DNA of 64,000 bases from Lachnospiraceae bacterium (GTDB lineage: Bacteria > Bacillota > Clostridia > Lachnospirales > Lachnospiraceae). Both the position numbers and the translations under genes were made by a program. Below the pieces are notes generated by a model that ran no database searches, was not told where the DNA came from, and saw nothing but the letters and a program-made list of their open reading frames with translations. Position 1 is the first letter of the stretch. Each line of letters opens with the position of its first letter. Shown here piece after piece: positions 34,618 through 43,055 of this stretch. The stretch covers positions 57,973-121,972 of the forward strand of contig JAFXSQ010000017.1 in NCBI GenBank assembly GCA_017525525.1, in the 5' to 3' direction.

Positions 34618-35982
34618 ATGTCGTATTGGATAGCGGTTGTTGATGATGATGTAACCAATTTAAAGATTGCAAGGGAATTACTTATACAGAACGACATCAA
34701 GGTAAGCGTGGCAAAGTCGGGAAGGATATTTCTTAACTTTATTAAGAGCAATCATCCCGATCTTGTATTGCTTGATATCCGCATGCCGGAGATGGACGGC
34801 TTTGAGGTATTGAAAAACCTTCGAAAGTATGAGGAGGAAGAGGGCTTAAGGAAAATACCGGTTATCTTCCTTACCGCGGATGAAACTGAGAATATAGAGA
34901 GTGAAGGTCTTGCCTTAGGCGCTGCTGACTTTGTGAGAAAGCCCTTCAACAAGGATGTTCTTTTGAGAAGAATCACCAATATTCTCAGGAACAATCAGAC
35001 CATCCATAATCTGTCAAAGGATGCAAATGTGGACAAGCTTACCGGCTTCCTGAACAAGGCCAGCGCTATAGAGGAGATGAAGGGACTTTGCCGTACCGAG
35101 AAGGGCGCGCTTATACTCCTTGACATAGACAGCTTTAAGCTTGTAAATGATGTGTACGGGCATGATATGGGCGACAATATCTTAAGGGCCTTCTCGAAGA
35201 TACTAAAGAGAAACTTAAGAGCCGATGATGTGGTGGGCAGGATAGGCGGAGATGAGTTTATAATCTTCGGAAGGAATATCCCTTATGACAGTGTTGTAGA
35301 TAATATTGTAAGTCGTATCAACAATCAGCTTGCTGAGATTTCGATAGAATACTTGGGCGAGGATCACCGTGTTCCTCTCGGAGTGTCGGCAGGAGCCGTA
35401 TTTATTCCGGATATAGGCGGAGACTATAGTGACCTGATAAAGCAGGCCGACAAGGCGCTTTCTTACGTTAAGAAAAACGGTACCCACGGCTACGCTGTCT
35501 TCAACGGAGAGGACGGTAAAACCGGTGATGAGTTAACCAGCCTCGACTCCTTAAGCAGACTTTCTCAAATCATGGATGAGAGAGGAGAGGCCAACAGCAT
35601 GCTTTGTTTGAGCCAGGAGGCCTTCATCAGTGTGTACCGCTTCATGCACCGTTATCTGCAAAGATACAACAGGGTTGCGCACAAAGCGCTCTTTACCATC
35701 ATCCCCAAACATGCCGAGTATTTGGGAAGCAACTTAAACGGCATGTACGATGCGTTCGGTGAGATGCTAAAAAAACACCTAAGAATAAGCGATTTTATGA
35801 TGAGGAATAAGCCGAACCAGTTCTTTGTATTCCTGCCGGAGCTTATGGAGCAGGATAGGGATACTGTTATTAACAGAGTGTTAAAAGGCTGGAAGGACCT
35901 CGGCTTTTCCGAGCATGCAGAGCTGCTTTACGAGCATGCGATAGTTAACGGACAGGAGGGAACAGCAACACATGAAGCATAA
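34618..35982 (+). CDS. Response regulator with GGDEF domain, probable diguanylate cyclase (454 aa)
   Basis: Residues 1-125 are a receiver domain: acidic pocket VVDDD at 7-11, phospho-acceptor Asp53 in LLDIRMPEMDG and KPF lysine near 108. Residues about 135-300 are a GGDEF domain with an intact GGDEF at 210-214, so c-di-GMP synthesis is expected. Residues about 315-440 look like a second, degenerate GGDEF (LRISDFMMRNKPNQFFVFLP) that has lost the signature. The gene follows the chemoreceptor pair and overlaps the next gene, a secreted hydrolase, by 11 bases. No kinase is nearby. Confidence 0.88.
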   Translation: MSYWIAVVDDDVTNLKIARELLIQNDIKVSVAKSGRIFLNFIKSNHPDLVLLDIRMPEMDGFEVLKNLRKYEEEEGLRKIPVIFLTADETENIESEGLALGAADFVRKPFNKDVLLRRITNILRNNQTIHNLSKDANVDKLTGFLNKASAIEEMKGLCRTEKGALILLDIDSFKLVNDVYGHDMGDNILRAFSKILKRNLRADDVVGRIGGDEFIIFGRNIPYDSVVDNIVSRINNQLAEISIEYLGEDHRVPLGVSAGAVFIPDIGGDYSDLIKQADKALSYVKKNGTHGYAVFNGEDGKTGDELTSLDSLSRLSQIMDERGEANSMLCLSQEAFISVYRFMHRYLQRYNRVAHKALFTIIPKHAEYLGSNLNGMYDAFGEMLKKHLRISDFMMRNKPNQFFVFLPELMEQDRDTVINRVLKGWKDLGFSEHAELLYEHAIVNGQEGTATHEA

Positions 35983-38260
35983 AACAATTAACAAAATCAG
36001 CAGGATCACTGCTTTGATCGTTGCATTCGCTGTAGCATTTACATTCTGCGTGCCTGTATATAAGGCAAAGGCTTTATCGAATATTAACGAAACCTTTAAT
36101 CCGGACACTGATTATACAAAGGCGACCGCAAAGGATGTAGGCAAGGCTAAGACCAAGAAAGGTATACAGGGTACTGAATGGAGAGATAAGGATTCGGCGG
36201 TCAGGGACTCTAACCCGGATGCCTTAAACATCGATCATGTACTTCTAAATCTCGATATGTCCCAGCTTTTCTGGACAAGCAGCAATGCGACACCGGGAGT
36301 TAATCCTGATGTGTACACCGATGCAAGCGGCAACACATATAAGTTCCACTATTATGATTACCTGATATTCTACGAGTGGAGGATAAGGGAGCTTGTGGAT
36401 GAGGGAAAAACAGTTACTCTTGTTTTGGTTATGCAGCAAAACTCCGATCCTGGGCTTCAGAATCTTATTTACCCGGGTGCAAGAGGAGTGCAGGGTGTTT
36501 ATTTTACAGCTCTTAACGTGAACGATGCCAATGCCAGAAAACAGATTTCAGCAGCGTTTCATTATCTTGCAAGAAAGTTTTCTTATTCACAGGATTTTGT
36601 TGAAAACTGGATCATAGGCAACGAGGCAAATGTTCCGACAAAGTATAACCATACCGGAACAAAAGATAAGAACATAAACGTGGATGTATGCGTGAAGTCA
36701 TTTGACATTCTGTATCAGGCACTTAAAGATGAATCTCCTTACGCGAAGGCTTACATCTCACTTACACATAACTGGCAGAATGACAATGGTGGCGATGGAA
36801 TACCTACAAAGACTTTCCTTGATGCATTTGCCGCAAAGGAGAAAGGAAAGAAGTGGAACCTGGCTTTTCACGCATATCCACCTAACATGGAGACCTCGAT
36901 GCTCTCAAAGCAGGCAGGTTCATGGCTCAGGCATGACTCGGCCACAAGCTATATATGTGGTGTCAACCTTGAGCAGCTGACCAATTATGTGAAGAAGACC
37001 TACGGAACCACACATAGAATCATTCTTTCCGAGCAGAGCTTTGACTCCAAGGGAATCGGTGAGGCAGAGCAGGCTGCAATGATAGCTTATACCTATTACG
37101 CAGGTGACCGAGACAGCATGGTAGATGCGGTTATTTTTTCTACCTGGATGGACAGCACAGCCTCCATACACGAGGGACACGCTTTAGGAATAGTTACCTC
37201 GACCGGTAAGCATAAGCAGGCCTATAATGTATTCAAATATATGAACCAGCCCGGTGTTACCAAGTATTCGGATGCAGCTTTAAAAACCTTAGGACTCTCT
37301 AAGTGGACAGACAAAATTACCTACTCTAAGAAGAGCGCGACCGGCACCTTAAAGAATGTCAGCATCAATATCGGGCAGCTGGACATTTCCTGTGTGAAGG
37401 CCGGACTGAACGCTACAAAATCAAGCAGCAATATTGATGTGGAGTATCGCTGGTATGTACAGAAGGTAGGCGCTTCAAATTGGACTCTTATTCAGAACTG
37501 GACATTGAATAACGAGCTTGTATCATGGACACCTTCGGGCTACGGCAATTATACCTTCCGGTGTGATTACAGGGTTGTCGGTAATTCGAGCTCCGCAGGC
37601 AAGGCAACCTGCAACTTTGTCCTCACAAAGTCAACTCCTTATTCGGTAACCGAGGGAAGCATCTTCGTACAGAAGCTTGATAAGAACGGGGTTACAGCCG
37701 GCATGACCTACAAGACCAACGGCTCCTGTGATGTAGAATTCAAATGGATTGCAAAACGCGCCGAGGATGAGGAAAAGGGTACATGGGAGACGATAAGCGA
37801 CTGGAAGCTTAACAACGAGTGGCTAAACTGGACGCCTAAGAAGTACGGAACCTATACATTATGCGTACAGTACAGAGTTCCCGGCAATCCTTCCTCCACC
37901 GGGCAATATATGATAGAGATAGAGTACCACCCTCACATCAAGGATAAGTGCATGACTTACTACACAGGTCCCGGCGGCGGTTACCTTATAGGCTTTGAAT
38001 CCTACGACAATCCGAACCAGTCTTATAAGTATGAGATGTTTGTTATGGACTTAACCCTTCTTGCCAACGGTTCACCCTCACCATGGGTTCACAGAACGGG
38101 TGCGATAAGACTTGCGAAGGGCGCCAATCCTTCTGACGGCAAGACCATGTGGACCATATGGCAGCCCAAGTACGGCTACTACCTTACACTTTTCAGACTT
38201 TACGATAAGAAAGGCAATATCATAGATGAAGTATGCTACGGCTTTGTAAATGCATACTGA
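35972..38260 (+). CDS. Secreted glycoside-hydrolase-like protein with shared C-terminal domain (762 aa)
   Basis: A signal peptide (residues 1-34, ending KAKA) precedes a TIM-barrel-like domain (about 70-430) of the DUF5722 type. The likely acid/base is Glu218 in NWIIGNEAN and the likely nucleophile is Glu354 in IILSEQSF, the clan-A pattern. Two Ig-like modules follow (about 455-550 and 555-650). The last 112 residues (651-762), starting YHPHIKDKC and ending CYGFVNAY, are nearly the same as the end of the GH9 cellulase at 40902. AGGAGG lies before ATG 35972. The family assignment is moderate and the substrate unknown. Confidence 0.8.
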   Translation: MKHKTINKISRITALIVAFAVAFTFCVPVYKAKALSNINETFNPDTDYTKATAKDVGKAKTKKGIQGTEWRDKDSAVRDSNPDALNIDHVLLNLDMSQLFWTSSNATPGVNPDVYTDASGNTYKFHYYDYLIFYEWRIRELVDEGKTVTLVLVMQQNSDPGLQNLIYPGARGVQGVYFTALNVNDANARKQISAAFHYLARKFSYSQDFVENWIIGNEANVPTKYNHTGTKDKNINVDVCVKSFDILYQALKDESPYAKAYISLTHNWQNDNGGDGIPTKTFLDAFAAKEKGKKWNLAFHAYPPNMETSMLSKQAGSWLRHDSATSYICGVNLEQLTNYVKKTYGTTHRIILSEQSFDSKGIGEAEQAAMIAYTYYAGDRDSMVDAVIFSTWMDSTASIHEGHALGIVTSTGKHKQAYNVFKYMNQPGVTKYSDAALKTLGLSKWTDKITYSKKSATGTLKNVSINIGQLDISCVKAGLNATKSSSNIDVEYRWYVQKVGASNWTLIQNWTLNNELVSWTPSGYGNYTFRCDYRVVGNSSSAGKATCNFVLTKSTPYSVTEGSIFVQKLDKNGVTAGMTYKTNGSCDVEFKWIAKRAEDEEKGTWETISDWKLNNEWLNWTPKKYGTYTLCVQYRVPGNPSSTGQYMIEIEYHPHIKDKCMTYYTGPGGGYLIGFESYDNPNQSYKYEMFVMDLTLLANGSPSPWVHRTGAIRLAKGANPSDGKTMWTIWQPKYGYYLTLFRLYDKKGNIIDEVCYGFVNAY

Positions 38261-38278
38261 TGATATTATTGTTTTAAA

Positions 38279-39718
38279 ATGAATTTTATCAGCTTAAGAT
38301 TTTTACTGTTTTTTGTAATATTGTTCACGGTTTATTATATTACTCCGAAGAAGTTCAGGTATGCGGTTATCTTCGTAGGAAGCTATGTTTTCTATGGGGC
38401 TTTCAGCCTGAAATACCTTATTATCCTCGGAGCGACGACATTGCTTACCTACGTCGGAGGGATAGCTTTAGAGAAGAAGAAATCCCGTGGAGTCTACGCT
38501 TTGTTCCTTATATTAAATATAAGCATTCTGGTTGTGTTTAAGTACACCAACTTTGCCATAGCCAATATAAACAAGCTTTTCTCTACGGACATTGCCGCTC
38601 TAAATCTTATCCTTCCGGTAGGTTTATCTTTCTACATTTTTATGTCGACAACCTACCTGAGCGATATATACAGAAAGGACTTTAAGGCAGAGAGAAACGT
38701 GATAAGATATGCGGCCTTTGTCGCATTTTTCCCGTCCATTCTTTCAGGTCCCATAAATAAGTCCAGAAATCTGCTGCCTCAGTTAAAGGAGCCCCGCGAT
38801 TTTGACGCAGACCGCGCCATAGCGGGCTTTATCCTTTTTTCTTGGGGGCTCTTTGAGAAGACCATGGTATCGAACAGACTTCTCGTGATCATAGACAGGG
38901 TCTACAATGATTACCAAAGCTATACCGGTGCTTATCTGCTTATAGCCGCAATATGTTTTTCACTCTACATATATGCGGATTTTTCTTCGTATTCCGATAT
39001 GGCACGAGGCATCTCGAAGATGCTTAACATTGAGATAGACAGGAACTTTAACAATCCTTATATCTCAACCTCGACGGGAGAGTTCTGGAACCGCTGGCAT
39101 TCAAGCTTAAACGAGTGGTTTGTTGAGATTGTCTACATACCCCTCGGCGGTAACAGAAAGGGCGTATTGAGGAAGTACCTCAACGTTATGATAGTATTCT
39201 TCATAAGCGGCCTTTGGCACGGAGCCGCATGGAATTTCATCGCCTGGGGCGTGATAAACGGAATCTTCGTTGTGATAGGTCAGATCCTTAAAAAGCCAAA
39301 GAGCAGGTTTTATGAGAAGATACAGGTTGATGAGAAATGCACATCAATCAGGTTTATCCGTCAGGTGATAGTGTTCATGCTTATCACTATTACCTGGGTA
39401 TTCTTCAGGAACGGAATACATGAGTCTCTGTACATAATCAGGCATATGCTTATATTTACACCGAGCAGGCTGCTAAATCCTGATTTGCTAAACCTGGGCG
39501 GCGATACAGCCAAGACCTTTATTACCATGTTAGGTCTTGGAATATTTACAGCGGTTCAGATAGCACGAAAGGACGAAAGCGGGAAGTATGCGCTGTTTAA
39601 GAAACAACCCGTATTCCTGCAGACCCTGCTTATTGCCTTGGTGCTGTGCATAGGGATATACGCTTCTTTCTCGGGAAGCACGGAACAGAATACACAGTTT
39701 TTATACTTTAAATTTTAA
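38279..39718 (+). CDS. MBOAT-family O-acyltransferase, AlgI/DltB-like (479 aa)
   Basis: This is a polytopic membrane protein with about ten helices. Signatures of the AlgI group include FYIFMSTTYLSDIYRK, FPSILSGPINKSRNLLPQL, DFSSYSDMARGISKMLNI, and the catalytic histidine in SGLWHGAAWNFIAWG near residue 318. AlgI-type proteins pass acetyl groups across the membrane for sugar acetylation. The gene is 18 bases after a secreted hydrolase and before an SGNH-like protein that fits as the outer acetyl acceptor. Acetylation of a surface or extracellular polysaccharide is the likely role. Confidence 0.9.
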   Translation: MNFISLRFLLFFVILFTVYYITPKKFRYAVIFVGSYVFYGAFSLKYLIILGATTLLTYVGGIALEKKKSRGVYALFLILNISILVVFKYTNFAIANINKLFSTDIAALNLILPVGLSFYIFMSTTYLSDIYRKDFKAERNVIRYAAFVAFFPSILSGPINKSRNLLPQLKEPRDFDADRAIAGFILFSWGLFEKTMVSNRLLVIIDRVYNDYQSYTGAYLLIAAICFSLYIYADFSSYSDMARGISKMLNIEIDRNFNNPYISTSTGEFWNRWHSSLNEWFVEIVYIPLGGNRKGVLRKYLNVMIVFFISGLWHGAAWNFIAWGVINGIFVVIGQILKKPKSRFYEKIQVDEKCTSIRFIRQVIVFMLITITWVFFRNGIHESLYIIRHMLIFTPSRLLNPDLLNLGGDTAKTFITMLGLGIFTAVQIARKDESGKYALFKKQPVFLQTLLIALVLCIGIYASFSGSTEQNTQFLYFKF

Positions 39719-39735
39719 TATATAAATGACACAGT

Positions 39736-39872
39736 GTCATCCTGAGCGTTAGCGACGCAGACCTCAATGCGAAGCGTTGAGGTGCCGGCCTTCGATGTCA
39801 TAAGGAATCCACCGCAAGCGGTACCCCTTATGACGAAATGCGAGGGCTTGCGAAGCAACAGGAAGGAGCTTA
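39736..39872 (+). repeat. 140-bp composite palindromic repeat, copy 1
   Basis: The order is GTCATCCTGAGCG, hairpin CCTCAATGC/GCGTTGAGG, then arm GTCATAAGG with core ACCGC-AA-GCGGT and CCTTATGAC, then GCGAGGGCTTGCGAAGC and GGAAGGAGCTTAA. It lies between the MBOAT and SGNH genes. Its right end supplies the only ribosome-site-like AAGGAG before the SGNH gene. Confidence 0.88.
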
Positions 39873-39886
39873 AAACGGATGAAAAA

Positions 39887-40831
39887 ATGAAAAAATTTTT
39901 GAAATTTGCAATAAGTACATCATTGCTGGCGGTTATATTCATGGCGCTTATCTTCGTCGGGATAGTAAAGTTCCCGAGCGGAACATTTCACCAAAGCTAC
40001 CAGAGCCTGATACAGGATAAGTATGATCAGCTGATTAATACGAATGAGCCGAAGATCATCTTCGTTGCGGGAAGCAGCTCGACCTTTGGGCTTGACCAGG
40101 CCATGCTCGAGCAGGCCTCAGGGAAAAAGGTGGTTAATCTCGGACTTCACGCCGGCTTCGGCCCCATATTCTACTCTGAGATATCAAAGGCTAATATCAA
40201 TCCCGGGGATATAGTGCTTCTGGGCTACGAGTACAACTGGTATCCGGAAAACGGCTTTGATATGGTCGGAACGGAGCTGATCATGACCGGAATAGATGAC
40301 AGGATAGAGCTTTATAAGTTTATCCCCTTTAGAAAATGGCCATCCTTCTTAGGATACCTCTTCACCTATGCGACGCAGAAAAATTATCACATTCCGCCGA
40401 CGGGAGCCTACTCGAGAGAAGCCTTTGATCCGGTGACGTCCCAGTACATCTATGAACGAAACGAGAAGATGGACTACGAGGCCATAAAAGACAATTTTGA
40501 GAGAATCGATTTAAAGGACGCTGTTATATCCGAGAACAGTGTAAAGTATCTCAAGGAATACAAAGAATTTGTGGAAAGCAAAGGAGCCTCCGTTTATTTC
40601 GTGGCTCCGCCAATCATAGAGAACACTGTAGTCTGTGATAAGGAGGACTTCCGGATATTTGCAAGACAGGAAGAGGAGAAGATAGGTATTCCCTTCATAA
40701 GCGACCCATCGGATTACATGTTCCCCGAGGAGCTTATGTATGACGCGCTTTACCACTGCAACACAGAGGGTGAGAAGGTGCGGACACAGATGCTCATAGA
40801 GGACTTAAAAAAAGCAGGAGTGATTAAATAA
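39887..40831 (+). CDS. SGNH-like membrane-anchored protein, probable acetylation partner (314 aa)
   Basis: I start at ATG 39887 (MKKFLKFA); the 40 codons upstream in the same frame are pure repeat sequence. A membrane anchor (residues 7-27) is followed by an SGNH/GDSL-like fold: block I VAGSSSTFGLDQ near 66 and a C-terminal DALYHCNTEG with the conserved Asp/His pair near 286. This resembles AlgJ/AlgX and DltD-type proteins that work with MBOAT acyltransferases, and the MBOAT gene is directly upstream. AAGGAG is 18 bases from the start, unusually far. Confidence 0.75.
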   Translation: MKKFLKFAISTSLLAVIFMALIFVGIVKFPSGTFHQSYQSLIQDKYDQLINTNEPKIIFVAGSSSTFGLDQAMLEQASGKKVVNLGLHAGFGPIFYSEISKANINPGDIVLLGYEYNWYPENGFDMVGTELIMTGIDDRIELYKFIPFRKWPSFLGYLFTYATQKNYHIPPTGAYSREAFDPVTSQYIYERNEKMDYEAIKDNFERIDLKDAVISENSVKYLKEYKEFVESKGASVYFVAPPIIENTVVCDKEDFRIFARQEEEKIGIPFISDPSDYMFPEELMYDALYHCNTEGEKVRTQMLIEDLKKAGVIK

Positions 40832-40837
40832 GAAGAA

Positions 40838-40888
40838 GCATCGTCCTCAGGATGACATGAGGTGTCACTCTGAGCGAAGAGTCTTAAA
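40838..40888 (+). repeat. Short GTCATCCTGAG-type repeat, degenerate inverted pair
   Basis: A minus-oriented end (TCCTCAGGATGAC) faces a plus-oriented copy (GTCACTCTGAGCGAAGAGTCTTAA). It ends one base before the GH9 ribosome site AGGAGGT. Confidence 0.7.
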
Positions 40889-40901
40889 CAGGAGGTACGG
40901 G

Positions 40902-42941
40902 ATGAAAAAAGCAAGATGTATCAAAAGAATTGTAGCGTTGGTGTTATGTCTGGTAATGCTTGTCGGAATATTTGAGACAGGCGGCTATCAGCCTAAGGCT
41001 TATGCCGAAATCAACTACGCAAAGCTGCTTCAGAGCTCACTATACTTCTACGACGCAAATATGTGCGGCAAAGAAGTAGGCAAGAAGAGTCTGCTTAACT
41101 GGCGTGGCAACTGTCACACTAACGACATCGCAACCTACACAAGAAGCGACGGACAGACTGTTACGGTTGACTTAACCGGCGGTTTCCATGATGCGGGCGA
41201 CCATGTAAAGTTCGGACTTCCCGAGGCTTATGCGGCCTTTCTTCTCGGGATGAGCTACGATACCGACATGAGCGCATATACAGCAACCGGACAGGCGGGA
41301 CATCTTAAGACTATCACAACTCATTTTGCCGATTATTTTGTTAAGTGCGCCGTGCTTGACGCAAACGGCAATGTAGATGCCTTCTGCGTGCAGGTCGGAC
41401 AGGGCGGAGGAGGCTTCGATCACGGTTACTGGGGTGCTCCCGAAAATCAGGTGTGCGCCAGGAACTCGAGACCTATATTCTTCGCCAATTCATCTGCGCC
41501 TTCTACCGATATAGTATCTCTTTCGGCTGCGGCTCTTGCCATGCAGTATAAGAATTTCGGCGGAGACAAGTATCTGACTACTGCCAAGAAGCTTTTTGAA
41601 TTTGCAAAGAATAACAACAAGGCCTGCAACCAGACAGCCGGAAGCTTCTACGCTTCATCAGGCTGGGCTGATGATTACTGCCTTGCAGCCATTATTCTTT
41701 ATACCATAACCGGAGACTCTAATTACAAGAATGAGTATGACAGATATTCAACCGAGGGCAAGGCTCAGAACATCTGGTGGCCTCTCGGCTGGGACAATGT
41801 AGCTCCTGCGGTTTATTATTACAGCGGAAGAGCAGCGGAGTTCACAAATCTTATGAATGCTTACATGGGCAGACAGAATCCGGATGGATATGTGTGCGTG
41901 GACTCCTGGGGTTCGGCTAGGTATAACACCTCCTTGCAATACACTGGACTTCTCTACGACAAGAAGACCGGCTCGTCTACATATCGCTCATGGGCAGAGG
42001 GGCAAATGGCTTACATACTCGGTAATAATGCTTATGACCGTTGCTATGTAACAGGTTACTCTTCAAACAGCGTTAAATACCCGCATCACAGGGCGGCTAC
42101 AGGCTATACCGGAGGCACCAAGGGTACAACCCCTCATGCGCATACTCTGATAGGAGCGCTGGTGGGCGGACCTAAGCAGGGCGGCGCTTATTCAGACACA
42201 ACCGATGATTACCAGTGTAATGAGGTGGCTATAGATTACAATGCCTGCCTTGTTGCGGCTACGGCAGCTCTCTACTCGGTAAATAAGTCGGGTATCACTG
42301 ACTCAAGCCTCTACAACGATGGACCTCAGGCACTCACATTGAACAGTGTATCCATTACCTCACAGGACAGAAAGAGCATAGTTTTAACCGCAAATACAAA
42401 CTATTCGGACGTATCCAAGGTTCAGTTTGCCTGGTATGCTTCAAAGGATGAAGGAAAAACCTGGACCTGCATAAAGAAATGGACAAAGGGCGCAAAGAAG
42501 ATTACCTGGAAGCCAAAGGAATACGGAGAATACACCGTGCTTTGCAAGGCCAAGAATGTCGGAACCGAGTCTTCAAAGGCCGTAAGCGCAATGTGCGCGG
42601 TATCGCATCATCCTTACATCAAGGATAAGTGCCAGATGCCATACTGGGGCGAGGGTGGCGGATACCTTATAGGCTTTGAGTCCTACGAAAATCCGAACCA
42701 GGAATACAAGTACGAAATGTTCGTTATGGACCTTACCCTTTATTCAAAGGGCGTTACCAACTGCTGGGTTCACAGGACCGGCGCAAAGAAGCTTAAAAAG
42801 GGAGCCAATCCTTCGGATGGAAAAACGCTCTGGACCATATGGCAGCCACAGTACGGATATTACCTGACCTTGTTCAGGCTCTATGATAAGAACGGAAAGA
42901 CTATTGACGAGGTATGCTACGGCTTTGTGAATGCATATTAA
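40902..42941 (+). CDS. Secreted GH9 endoglucanase-type cellulase (679 aa)
   Basis: AGGAGGT (40890-40896) fixes ATG 40902. A signal peptide (residues 1-36) ends AYA. The GH9 catalytic domain spans about 40-470. The catalytic base region is DAGDHVKFG (Asp97/Asp100), the histidine motif is KYPHHRAATG, and the acid Glu441 is in CNEVAIDYNA. These enzymes cut beta-1,4-glucan with inversion. One Ig-like module follows (about 480-565). The final domain (569-679, HHPYIKDKC to CYGFVNAY) is shared with the hydrolase at 35972. No dockerin, SLH or sortase signal is seen, so the shared domain may provide binding or attachment. Confidence 0.95.
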   Translation: MKKARCIKRIVALVLCLVMLVGIFETGGYQPKAYAEINYAKLLQSSLYFYDANMCGKEVGKKSLLNWRGNCHTNDIATYTRSDGQTVTVDLTGGFHDAGDHVKFGLPEAYAAFLLGMSYDTDMSAYTATGQAGHLKTITTHFADYFVKCAVLDANGNVDAFCVQVGQGGGGFDHGYWGAPENQVCARNSRPIFFANSSAPSTDIVSLSAAALAMQYKNFGGDKYLTTAKKLFEFAKNNNKACNQTAGSFYASSGWADDYCLAAIILYTITGDSNYKNEYDRYSTEGKAQNIWWPLGWDNVAPAVYYYSGRAAEFTNLMNAYMGRQNPDGYVCVDSWGSARYNTSLQYTGLLYDKKTGSSTYRSWAEGQMAYILGNNAYDRCYVTGYSSNSVKYPHHRAATGYTGGTKGTTPHAHTLIGALVGGPKQGGAYSDTTDDYQCNEVAIDYNACLVAATAALYSVNKSGITDSSLYNDGPQALTLNSVSITSQDRKSIVLTANTNYSDVSKVQFAWYASKDEGKTWTCIKKWTKGAKKITWKPKEYGEYTVLCKAKNVGTESSKAVSAMCAVSHHPYIKDKCQMPYWGEGGGYLIGFESYENPNQEYKYEMFVMDLTLYSKGVTNCWVHRTGAKKLKKGANPSDGKTLWTIWQPQYGYYLTLFRLYDKNGKTIDEVCYGFVNAY

Positions 42942-42962
42942 TCGCATCTGCATCTCATATAG

Positions 42963-42991
42963 TTGTATAATCGTCTGATTTAAGCTATAAT
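42963..42991 (+). promoter_or_regulatory. Promoter for the polysaccharide exporter operon
   Basis: TTGTAT (42963-42968) and TATAAT (42986-42991) are 17 bases apart. It starts a transcript about 58 bases before the permease gene. Confidence 0.65.
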
Positions 42992-43055
42992 TGTGCGCGT
43001 ATTTCGTTTAGATAACGTAAGATACCGGAAATAAAAACAGGATTTGTTTTGTAAT

